64,000 nt of DNA, from positions 8,345,199 to 8,409,198 of the forward strand of contig NC_092369.1 in assembly GCF_030848805.1 (NCBI RefSeq). Reading direction: 5' to 3'. The notes beneath the pieces are model-generated. The model had not been told where the DNA came from and searched no databases. It was given only the letters and a program-made list of their open reading frames with translations. Below are positions 25,031-35,201 of this stretch, in pieces (positions within the stretch are counted from its first letter, which is position 1; every line of letters starts with the position of its first letter). Source of the stretch: Temnothorax longispinosus (lineage: Eukaryota; Arthropoda; Insecta; Hymenoptera; Formicidae). Made by a program: the position numbers and the translations under genes.

Positions 25031-26929
25031 CTGTACGTTGCAGTTTACATCGTGATTAATGAGAATTGTGTTGCGCTCACTTAGCTCATCGTCACTGAAC
25101 TTGCCGATGTTGGATCTGGGTTGCTTGCATCAAGGCAGGGAGCGGAATTACCAAGAAATTCTAAGAAAACTGTTAAACGCGAGCGGAGATATATCATTTA
25201 AGCACGCTAATCCGCCGAGGATTACATGGCCGTCGTGATTTTATATATCATTGTGCGAGGGAATTCGCATTTCTGAAAATATTTATGAAGCTTAATTACC
25301 TTTCGCTACGAAGAATCCGTATATTTTCATTAGAATGTAAACGATCTGCGCCAAAGTAAGATAAAACTATCTCTTTAGATCTGCATATTGTAATGAAGCG
25401 GAAAATATTCGTGTACCTATTCAATCCAGTGTTGTCCAGAACCGTTAATTATGTCGTGTCAACCTTACATTGATTAGCACGAAGCTGCGGGATGTAGCTT
25501 TAGCGAAATAAACTTCCTTCCGACGCTATAGAAAGTTGCGTGGAACGGGGCGTTTAATTAAATGAACCGCCACCCCGGGGATGGCGAGGTAAGCCGCTCG
25601 TTTGATTAGGGTTGCGCTAAAAGCACGCGTCCTGGCTTTACTCGCCCAGACGAACGAGGGTGACGCTATAGATACGTGATAAGAGTAGTGTCTTTATACG
25701 TACTTATGACGCGTCATGACGTTCTTTCAGCCGGAAATGTCGTCATGTCTGGACTTCAAATAAAAAATGTTTCACAATACGAGTAATTTCCCACAGCGCT
25801 GTCAAGCATGTGGAATTTTTGAGAACCTGATGTGAATAAAAGAAAAGAGAAAAAAGAAGAAAAATCGGAGCGATACGTGGGCAATTTCCCCGAGAATTTA
25901 CACGGTTCGTCGCGCGAAGGCACCAAGAAGTGTATCGCGAATTTCTGATCTGAATATACATATATCAACGCGTGACTCACTGCGTTATGAAGTAGTGCAC
26001 TATTTTCAGCGTCGCCTATTGCGGTCGGTGGCGGCCGGAACGAAGGAATCTTATTCTCATATGGGAAAAAATTAACCAAGCCAGGCGCTTGTAACAATAA
26101 AAACCATCTTTTTAACATTCAGAAAATATTATTTGCCATTGATGTCTCACGAGACGACGATTGAATATTTATGATTTGACCCGAGACTCGAGAACACTCG
26201 GAACAGTTTCTCGGGCACTGATACTCGGAAGGTATCCATCCTCGCGTCTGTTACAGTCGTAATGGAATCACAATATTCTCGACATATTATCCTAGGGATC
26301 CATATTTAATCGGCTGCATAGAATGAGTAAAATGCGATAGGACTGTTTATAGTATCCGTCACCAGTACGTAGTAAGTTGTTTATGTAGCTGACAGTCACT
26401 TACTACAATTTCTTCGTCTTTATCATGGCAATACGTATCTACAAGTATTAGCCTAATTAACACTAATTAACTGCAACAGCCAATTTACATGTCCGAAATA
26501 ATAATTGCTGCGCGCATATTGTACACAATTTTATCTTTTTTTCCAATGTCCTCTTATTAAATTAAGATATAAAAATTACACAGAGAGAAATAAATCGTTT
26601 ATCTCGAGATGTAATTTGTACCGAAAATTAAAGTTTATTTATTTAGTTCTTATTAAAAAAAGTGTAGATGTTATTTTCATAAAATAAATGATTTTGATAT
26701 ACAACTCATACAGTAATAAGTGGCTATTGTCATCGATAAATATTCTTATAAAAGAAGAAATAAAATTTCAAGTAATATATTTCCTCTTTTAAATATATTT
26801 GAAATTTTACAAAGTCAGCGCGATAAGAATTAGCGAGGAGACACTGGTAAAACCATTTAACACTCGTGACAATTTAATGTAGAGGATATATTCGCTATAT
26901 CCGTTTATACGCTGCACTTTATTATTTTC

Positions 26930-27480
26930 CGGACAGCGTAATAATTTTTACTTCGCGCGCGACCCACTTTACCCGCCAGCGAATTTTTCGGAGTATTAGA
27001 CGATTCGTCCGTTCGAATTTCCTTTGTGCCGATTCGCAAATTCGTTGAATTTTGCGAAAGACGTTCCGCGAAGACGGTCCGTATCTCTCGTCCCGCCCGC
27101 ATGATTTTTCCGAGTAAACGAAACGGGAAATTCCCTCGGCACGGCCCCTGCGACCGTTTTCGAATGACCCAGATCTTCCATAGTGCAGCAGCGGCACGCC
27201 GGCCGTAGTACCGCATGCTGGAACGATGCATCCGGAGACCCCGGGCCGTGTACTTCTGTAGCGTGTACGTGCGCATCTGCGGACGTTTGGAACACACGTG
27301 TGGAACATACGTACGTGCACGCAAGACGTGGCGTTCGCGAAATTGGACACGGCGCCCGCCGGCGAGCTTCACTTTCTTACCGCGCGGAGAACATATTCTG
27401 CCGGATGTCGAATGAATTTCCGGTAGGACATCCTTCGAATTTCGGGGGGAGTTGTAGCGCAACATTCGGAGCACACTGAA
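26930..27480. promoter_or_regulatory. CpG-rich island, possible promoter
   Basis: A roughly 550-bp GC/CpG-rich block in AT-rich DNA. At least five frames are open for 60-189 codons, including 26905-27474 on the minus strand. Their arginine-rich, unfamiliar translations and the simultaneous openness of both strands point to base composition, not coding. A promoter or untranslated exon is possible but unproven. Confidence 0.2.
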
Positions 27481-28791
27481 TTATTCCGTTAGAATATCTC
27501 GCGCTCCTTCGATAGAGGAGAGTAAAGCGTGCACTTTATTATTGTATGAGAATTTGAGAAATTATGTACTAGAATAATTCAATTCTTTTTGGGTCACCAT
27601 GTCCCTGACGAGAGAACAATAGGCGTCTGGCTGATACATCTTTTAGTGGCTACATTAAATTGATTTTAAAAATCAGTTTACTATAGAAAGGAATTAATAA
27701 TGTTTTGGAACACGAATTTTTATAAAACGTTGATCATAGAAATATTACTACAAATTTTAATTATTTCAAATAACTGCTAACATTAAATGTCGAGTTTTGA
27801 TCGAGTTTTGTACATGAAGTAATTAATTGATGTTTAAGGAAGAAAATATATTATACAGTGTATAAATTTGAAGCTAATTTTTAGCAGAACAAACGTACCA
27901 TGGAATATTACAAAATATTACTTATAAAACGAAATATAAAAAATTTACACATGAATCTCATCGCATTTAAAACTAAGTTTTGTAATGTAACATGATCTGG
28001 AAATTATCCGAAAATGTCCGATTATTTTTACGTCAAATATAATCGAATCCAGTTAATATTTTGTTAAAATGTGCTCATTATCAAGTATCACGAAATGATA
28101 AAAATAGCAGCATATATAAAAACGAGCGACTAGTGTTTCATAAGTCCGAATGACGTTAATACTATTGAGGGCAACAGAGTGAAGAGACACTAACGTACGA
28201 AAACAAATTTCCGTGACGGATCTGAAAAGTGATTTTTGTGACGATTTTTACACACAAGTCCAGAGTCTTGACTCGTCGCGGCGTCGGGTCAAACTTTTCT
28301 CTCGGTTAACGGAGAGTTAGCCCCGCTTTTTGTTAATGGAGGATGACCCCGCGTTCGTTTTAAGCGCAATGGGCAGGCGGGTAGTTTCGCGCGACGCACA
28401 GTGAAATTGTTCGAAAATCTAACGAGGGAATATCTGGAACGAAGCCAACCGGCGAAATCGATCGGCCGGCAGGGCACATAAGCTACGCCTTTTTATTTAT
28501 TTATGCTACGTGTACGTGTACCACATACTCGCGCCCTCTTGCACGGGGGGTCCCCGGCCAACAAGTTGCGGCATTTTACGTGCGACCACTTGGTTGGTGG
28601 CACATCGACTTCGCGTCACAATCGCCTTTCACAATCGAATTTTTCTACGTTCTTTACTGTTCGGCAATGCGGGAGAAAACGAGAGATGCCTCTTTCTCAC
28701 TCTTCCTCTTTTTTTCTGTAACAGTCTTTATTTTTACACCGGTGCATTCTTGGCGCCATCGCCCATCCACGGATCTTCCGCCAGCGGGATA

Positions 28792-28794
<3 letters not shown>

Positions 28795-28826
<32 letters not shown>
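28795..28826. repeat. (TC)n microsatellite
   Basis: About 16 uninterrupted TC dinucleotides in otherwise mixed sequence. Confidence 0.9.
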
Positions 28827-28829
<3 letters not shown>

Positions 28830-29145
28830 ACTCAAACATAATAAAAGTTTCTCATAAATCCGGTGTCCGAGAGTTCGATACGGTGTCCGTTTATACGAGC
28901 TCGTCAAGTTTGAGATCGTAAATCCGTAAACTTGGTTTCCCTGCACGGAGTATCTGAGATATCGTATCGAGTCAAAGCCTTTAATAAATTCGGAATCGAT
29001 TTCTGCTTAACGGAAATTTCATAGAAGGCCGTCTGAATCGCTATCTTCCAATTTTACTTCTGTATCTTGTTAATTTAATCTAGAATTGTTTCGTTCATGT
29101 AAAATAGAACTAGATATTAATTGAAAAGTAAAAATTTATATTTTA

Positions 29146-29518
29146 TCTATTATATAAAAACAATTGTCCTGACTGATTGACTGACTTATCAACGTCCAGT
29201 CCAAACCCCTAAACCTAAAAACATGAAATTCGAGGAGTGTATTCCTTCCATGATGTAAGCATCCAGTAAAAAGGGATTTTTAGAAATTCGACCCCTAACG
29301 GGATGAAAAGGGGTAGAATGTGTTTTCACGGATTCTCTCCTTAATATTTCTTAGACTCGATGAGATATCGACTTGGCCTTTGCTTACAACGGTTACCCAT
29401 ACAAAAAACATAATTCAGGATTTTGCCTTAATCAACCTTTAAAGGGACAAATCTAGATTCAGGGGTGAATTATAGAATTTTTCGCAAATTGTAGTAAAGC
29501 ACGGGTATATCAAACTAG
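29146..29518 (+). mobile_element. Short non-autonomous Helitron-like element
   Basis: The left end TCTATTATATAAAA is preceded by A. The right end CAAACTAG is followed by T. This is the Helitron signature of 5'-TC and CTAG-3' inserted between A and T, with no target duplication. The interior has the TGACTGATTGACTGAC stretch, an A/G-rich CCCCTAACGGGATGAAAAGGGG segment and a terminal GCACGGGTATA block that I recall from dispersed invertebrate elements. At 373 bp it cannot encode a Rep/helicase. I could not define a clear 3' hairpin, so the class assignment is provisional. Confidence 0.55.
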
Positions 29519-30719
29519 TAAATAATATAGCGGTTATTTTGTATTAGGAAAAATTGAATAGAAGTTATTAAAAGTATATACAACGTTTAAAACTAAATCT
29601 TGTAGTAAACAATTTTCATATCTATTAAATTCATTTATATTTCTATTATTCAAAATCAAAAGAGCACAGAATTATTTTCTATATAAAGAATTTAAATACT
29701 TTCTTACTTTTTATATTATAAAACGATATGTGTTAATGGTTTATTGATTTCTTTTGCAAGTATTGGTTTGCTCATTGTAATTTCGGGTGCATGATAAAAC
29801 TCTTAATTTCTTGTAACTTACTTAATTTATTAACTGTGCCATAATACTTTAGTGATGAATATTATGTATTTATGTATACAGCGCGCGGAAATATTTGTTT
29901 CTTGTACCAATAGGTTGTACAGCAGTATTGATGAAGTATAAAAGCCATTAATCGTTCGTCCTACTTTAGTTTAGTTCTTTTTGGAACACGTTAAGTTACT
30001 TCATAACCAGCGTAAAATTGTTACAAACTTTTATAATACACATATAAAACATGAAATATAAATTAAAATATATGACAGAATACTTATATTGTGAATAGAA
30101 GTATTATAGGTAGAATATATAGCTCTGCACATTATATGAATGTTTCTAGAAAAAGCTGAATATGCCATCTTTTATCGCGATATTTATAGTTCTTATTAGT
30201 GACAATTAATTCTCGAATTATATTTTGTTAATTTGAAAATGAACACAATTCATATTTCAATAGCAAAATAAGTGCACAGTAATTTGCTTTGAACGCCTTG
30301 GAATTATTAATAAAAATTTCGCTTTTTAATTAATTAAACAAAGAAATATTACGCATATTATCTCCTTAGTCGACAAAGAAGAGAGTAACTTATTTTAAAT
30401 ATGTAACTATGTCAATTAAAAGAAACTATGGAACTTGTCTCTAAAAGAACTGTTGAATTCAACGCTCTGTTATTTATTTGGACTCTTGCAATGCAAAACT
30501 TGTCAGCAATTTATGTTTTTCAGTCACGCACGCTTCGAATCGACGTTTTATTAAACGTGGACTCTGTTATTCGTGAAAAAAAGAACGCAAAATTGTGTAT
30601 GGATGTCCTGCATATCGAAAATCCCGCAGAAAATGGTCTCTCGGGGAGGGAGAGAAAACGATCTCTACATGAAATATTCTTATCATAATAATGATACTAG
30701 CCATTACCCTGTAGAATAT

Positions 30720-31430
30720 CAAACGAGTTATTAGCGCGGCATCCAGGGAATTGTTCAGTTCGCGGCGAGGGCGGGTACGCGTTGCTCCAGGAAGCACCGC
30801 CGCCGTCTAGTAATTTCGCGTGGTGCAGCCGTTTATCAAGTCAATTTGCTGTAATGGTCGTTAGGAGCACGACAGGTTTGATAAGGGCTTAAATCGATGA
30901 CGAGGTGGGAGTTCGTTGGCTCCCAGGGAGAGAGGCGGGTACGGGGTTCTTATTACGGTCTTTAGGCGCGATAACCCTGAACTTTAATGCTCGCCTGCCA
31001 GCTAGCACAGAAACGCGAGCCTCGGCCTCCCGGCCTGTTCTCCACGTGGTTTCCGCGAGCGACGCGGCGAAAACGGGCCGGGTTAAAAATAATTTCGACG
31101 TTAAAAAAGAAATGCATCCGGGGGAGCTCGCGACTTCGAGTATCGTCTCATGCGAATTCATGAGATCGACTCCGCGGGGTCGTCGTCCTTTCGTCTGTCT
31201 CGGATGCTTCGCTCCTTCCTCTTTTCTCTTTCGCCGCTTTTGTTTGGCTGCTGTTATTAGATTATCTCTTCGCCATTATAACCGATCGCTCTTCGTCCCG
31301 CTGTCACTGCTTCGTTCTTCTTCCGTGACCACTTCTCTTGTTTCTTCTCTATATCATTCCGTCGAGGACCGCACCTACTGTCTATTTTCGAGCGGTGTCT
31401 ATGTATAGAGTTTCGCTCTCATGAGACCGA
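30720..31430. promoter_or_regulatory. CpG-rich island upstream of S1 exon
   Basis: GC-rich sequence with many CpG, grading into a pyrimidine-rich segment after 31180. A 167-codon + frame (30905-31408) overlaps a 90-codon - frame, and neither resembles a known protein. It lies about 2.1 kb before the S1 exon. Transcripts starting here and running into 33553 would lack S0, so if it is a promoter it may serve another or a truncated transcript. Confidence 0.2.
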
Positions 31431-33552
31431 GACGCGTCAGGAATATCACGCGGTATGCTGGTTAGGTCCTACTTCTCGCTTTATCTTTCTGTCTCTCTCT
31501 CTTGTTTTGTCGTCTCTCCCTTGTGTTCCTTTTTCTCTTTGTTTACTTAGTTTACGCCGACGCGTATCTCTTCCTGTCTCTACCTTTAAACAGATTTGTA
31601 AAGGAAGATTCACAAGAAGAGCGTTACGTGGATGCTATAAAATAGTTGCGAAGTAGACTGATAGGGAAATTACACGTGCTAAACTCTGACACGCCGTTGG
31701 AAGATCGTCTTTCTTAAAGTAACTTCTGAAAAGATGCCCTATATGATAAGTTGATCTAATAGAGTGTGCAAAGTAAAATATTCTCTGAAAAACTAATATC
31801 TTTCTTTTATATAGCTCTTGATATTGTAACGAGTGTTATAAATTATTAATTTTTAACGTAGATAACTTTAACATTAACTTTTGCAAATAATTTTAACTGA
31901 GATGTCATTTTTATTTTAATATTAAATTTGAATGCGTTTTTTATAATCTGGAAATTTACTTTTACTATTTCATCTTCTTTATAAGTTTTATATTTCTGGC
32001 AATAAGAACGTTTTATTCTCTCGGGAAAAGCGAAGAATCTATAATATAAGAGAGATATAAGAAGGATGAAATATGCTGTCATATAAAATGTAGGTACCGA
32101 TAATCGTACGTAAGAAAGGTATTATCATCTCTCATATAATATCGAAATTATATGCTATTTCTCCATTTAAGATGAACCACGAGTACCGACAAATTTTCTT
32201 GTGTAATATTAGAAAAATTCCCAAAATATAATATTTCAAAGTATATATATAAGTAAATTAATTAATATTTTATTTGATCGATTTGTTAATCAATCCTTCG
32301 CAAAATATCGCGTTCTTTATCCGATTATTTAATTTGTCTCAATAATTTAACAGAATTAGGTATCAAACATCGAGAGCTGTCGTTTTAGGTATCTTCTTAA
32401 CGCAGGGATAATAAGGATCGCCGATATGTTAATGGATTCGCAGCACATTCAATCCTGTATACGGACTACGGACGCTCATCGATCTTGTGTTTGACGCATG
32501 CATCGCGTACTTACATGCATACGATCATTGAGCTGGCCGTAGCCATTGTTTACAATAATTATGTACAGGCGTGGCTGCGCAGTTCGCAATTTTGTGTCTG
32601 TGCAATGCATACCTAAATATACTTCGTGTACGAGAAATAGACTCTCGAATGGTTGAGATACAACCGGACCTGGATGACGCGTGTATGTGCGTTTCCTATG
32701 CGCCGGCAGACCGTTTACCGGATTTCGATTGCTCGGTGCAATATTATTTTCCGATACACGTCATGTGCTATACGTTTTATATAACATAAGTCATCATTTG
32801 CGGTACCGCGAATATTTTTGCTCAAACAGTGGATGGGTTATTGAATTGCCACCACAATTGATGACTGCGCAAATTACTTCGGTCATTTAATTAACCGCTT
32901 GTCTTCGGTGACGATGGTGATCAGTACTAGTCGTCTAACGAGGGGTTTAATCAGGTCATTAGCGCGTTTATTCGCGCGAAAATTTTGCGCAACTTTAAAG
33001 TCGTTACATAGTGGTAATTTGACGTTATAGCGATCGTTAATAATATTCACTGGTAACTACCAGTATGCTTTGACACGGTGTCGAGTATGGGGTGTTTTGG
33101 CGCTTGTCGTAAACGTTACTTCACATTTGCTGACAGTTATCGGTTAGACTTTGCGTTACACGACACTGGCGCGTGTCATATCGAAAATAAAGTGATACTA
33201 CGATTTAATGATAAAAGATCGCGAGGATGACAATATATGAGACATTCAAATTGCGAGCTCTTGCGAATGTTATTCTGACAGTGTAACTTTGATTAGGTTT
33301 TGCTACGGCGATCACAATATCTTTACATCAAATTAGCGAACTAATCGAGAAATAAGACATGGCATATTTTTTGAAGAGATTATTTGAAATGGTGAAAATT
33401 ACATTATTCGGAAAACATTAAAAAACCTGCAATGCGCGATAAAAAACTATAAAGCATTTATTTTTATTTATACGTTTAATGATACATCATGTATTTAAAA
33501 AGAATGTTTGACGGGAAAGATTTCTGATGATGCGACTTATTGTCTGTTTCAG

Positions 33553-33614
33553 GTGGTGTTAGTTTTCATTCTCAGTATAGCATCGCTTATAATATACTTC
33601 ATCGATGCCTCCAG
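33553..33614 (+). CDS. slo: slo exon: transmembrane segment S1
   Basis: This 62-nt exon of the BK channel alpha subunit encodes S1, a hydrophobic helix (VVLVFILSIASLIIYFID...) that closely matches Slo1 of flies and vertebrates. It begins in phase 0 after the acceptor GTTTCAG and ends with AG before the donor GTGAGT at 33615. The split codon AG+C makes serine with the next exon. Slo proteins normally begin with an extracellular N-terminus, the extra helix S0 and a long intracellular loop before S1. None of that is found upstream in this window, so this is an internal exon, not a start. The channel sits in the plasma membrane as a tetramer. Confidence 0.93.
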
Positions 33615-33900
33615 GTGAGTAACAAGACTTCGATGGCGGTGTTATAATGCGTGGCTTTTAAGTTTATCACAAACATTCATGCATATTGTTTTTATTCTTG
33701 CGCAGTATTGGTAATATTATAACAGCACTTTGTAGCTTTTTCTTGCGGTTTAATTAAGGGCGCGGCGATAATCGCTGCTAGTTTAATCGCTGCTATTTTA
33801 GTCGCCCTTTCAGCGTTGCTTTTTTTAAGACCGAGACCTTCGCGTGAGTTCATAAGAGATGCTGACCTAACATCCGCAATCCCGTGCTTTTATGTTACAG

Positions 33901-33997
33901 CGAAGTGGTGGAGCGTTGCCAGAAGTGGAGCAACAACATTACTCAGCAGATAGACTTAGCTTTCAATATATTTTTTATGGTCTACTTTTTTATACGC
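33901..33997 (+). CDS. slo: slo exon: S1-S2 linker and S2
   Basis: This 97-nt exon completes the serine codon and adds 32 residues. The first part (EVVERCQKWSNN...) is the extracellular S1-S2 linker. The rest (IDLAFNIFFMVYFFIR) is most of S2, a voltage-sensor helix. It aligns to the vertebrate stretch that begins IESCQNF and ends LLYFGLR. The acceptor is TTACAG, the donor is GTAAGT at 33998, and the exon ends in phase 0. The 286-bp intron before it is short compared with those later in the gene. The cysteine in the linker (C at residue 6 of the exon) matches the conserved Slo cysteine. Confidence 0.94.
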
Positions 33998-34335
33998 GTA
34001 AGTAAAGATCATCCGTTCTGTCTGTCAATGAACTTTCTGGCTGGCATTAAGACCATTAAATAGAATGCAAGTTTGCTACAAAATTCTGTCACATAAAAAT
34101 ATAGACGTTGTTTTTTATTTCGATAAATTTCTTTAAAAGGAAAATTTATACAAGAATCTCACCAAAATTTATAATATTTATGAAATATTTTAAAGTTATG
34201 AATAAATACGCTTTTTACGAGGCATTTTGACTTGCGTTTTACAGAAATTTTTTGGGAATTTTTTTTCGTGAAATATAATATTCGACTGATTTTTTATTTA
34301 AATATACGTTTTTGTTTTTTATGCGATTCCCGCAG
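33998..34335 (+). other. slo intron, 338 bp
   Basis: AT-rich intron bounded by GTAAGT and a CCCGCAG acceptor. I see no further feature in it. Confidence 0.85.
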
Positions 34336-34599
34336 TTTATCGCCGCCAGTGACAAGCTGTGGTTCATGTTGGAGATGTATTCGTTCGTGGACTACTTTAC
34401 GATACCACCGTCCTTCGTGTCGATATATCTCGATCGGACGTGGATCGGACTGAGGTTCCTCCGAGCCCTACGACTGATGACGGTCCCTGACATCCTCCAG
34501 TACCTTAACATTCTAAAGACATCGAGCTCTATTCGTCTCGCCCAACTCGTATCCATCTTCATTTCGGTATGGTTAACCGCTGCTGGCATCATTCATTTG
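34336..34599 (+). CDS. slo: slo exon: S2 end, S3, S4 voltage sensor, S5
   Basis: This 264-nt exon encodes 88 residues and is in phase 0 at both ends. It holds the S2-S3 turn (FIAASDKLWF), S3 with the conserved acidic residues of the voltage sensor (MLEMYSFVDYF, aligned to human E180 and D186), and S4 (GLRFLRALRL), whose arginines align to human R207, R210 and R213. The S4-S5 linker with LNILKTSSSIRL follows, then S5 (LVSIFISVWLTAAG) up to IIHL. Human N172, a Mg2+-coordinating residue in the S2-S3 turn, is serine here. The donor GTGAGT is at 34600. Residue numbers come from alignment to human Slo1 from memory. Confidence 0.96.
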
Positions 34600-35033
34600 G
34601 TGAGTCTTATCCTCTTTTTGTATTTAAAAAGTGTTTTACTACAAATATTGAACCGGTTATCTTGGGTTTGATAATATATATAAATATATATATATAATAA
34701 TTATAATAAAAATTATAATAAAATAACAATGAGGCTATTATCTTAATATTTAACATCTTGTCTCTTATAATTTCTATGATTTGAATATTCTCAATAAGAA
34801 GAATATAATCTTACATTACTACTCGATAATATGTATTTCTCACAACTCTCCCTCACATTTCCCAGGACGCCATATGCCCAGAAATCCGAGAGCTTCGTTT
34901 CTTGAACATTCCGCGTTTATATCATTGCGCAGTAGTAAAAGCTTATGGTTATAACCCTACCAAATATAAACCGCAATTTCACTCTTGACACCACGCGAGG
35001 ACGATCCTAAACGTAATAACATTGTGCCCGCAG
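34600..35033 (+). other. slo intron, 434 bp, with a cryptic exon candidate
   Basis: Intron between the S5 exon and the pore exon, with canonical ends. A second good acceptor lies inside it, with AG at 34864-34865 after a pyrimidine run. It opens a frame in the same phase as slo for 40 codons, to a TGA at 34986. This is discussed as a possible cassette or poison exon. Confidence 0.7.
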
Positions 35034-35201
35034 CTTGAAAACTCAGGGGATCCTTTCGAGTTCACGAACCCACAACAGCTTTCATACTGGACCTGTGTGT
35101 ACTTTCTGATCGTGACGATGTCCACGGTAGGATATGGCGACGTTTACTGCCAGACGGTCCTCGGCCGCACATTCCTAGTATTTTTTCTACTCGTCGGTTT
35201 G
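35034..35201 (+). CDS. slo: slo exon: pore helix, K+ filter, outer S6
   Basis: This 168-nt exon encodes 56 residues, phase 0 at both ends. It starts with LENSGDP, the turret after S5, then the pore helix (YWTCVYFLIVTMS). The K+ selectivity filter TVGYGD is at 35124-35141. S6 follows (LGRTFLVFFLLVGL), and the exon stops just before the inner S6. The intact filter shows this is a functional K+-selective pore. The exon end is the fixed upstream partner for the three alternative inner-S6 exons that follow over the next 18 kb. The acceptor is GCCCGCAG and the donor GTAAGT at 35202. The turret sequence between GDP and SYW (FEFTNPQQL) is more variable between species. Confidence 0.97.

Larger units (their letters stand above)
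25031..33552. other. Non-coding stretch upstream of S1 exon
   Basis: No exon is recognised before 33553. CpG-rich blocks occur at about 26930-27480, 28280-28480 and 30720-31430, and AT-rich blocks at 29040-30400 and 31740-32350. A CT microsatellite lies at 28795-28826 and a Helitron-like element at 29146-29518. Just upstream of the S1 exon the polypyrimidine/acceptor TGTCTGTTTCAG is clear, so at least the right end is slo intron. I looked specifically for an exon encoding S0 or the S0-S1 loop and found none. Confidence 0.6.

Noticed and set aside
26905..27474. 189-codon - frame, the longest in the window
   Set aside because: Arginine-rich, overlapping four other open frames on both strands in a CpG island. 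No known family and no splice or start context that convinces.
30905..31408. 167-codon + frame
   Set aside because: Overlaps an open antisense frame in a GC-rich block. The tail is pyrimidine-driven Ser/Leu/Phe, with no similarity to S0 or the slo N-terminus.
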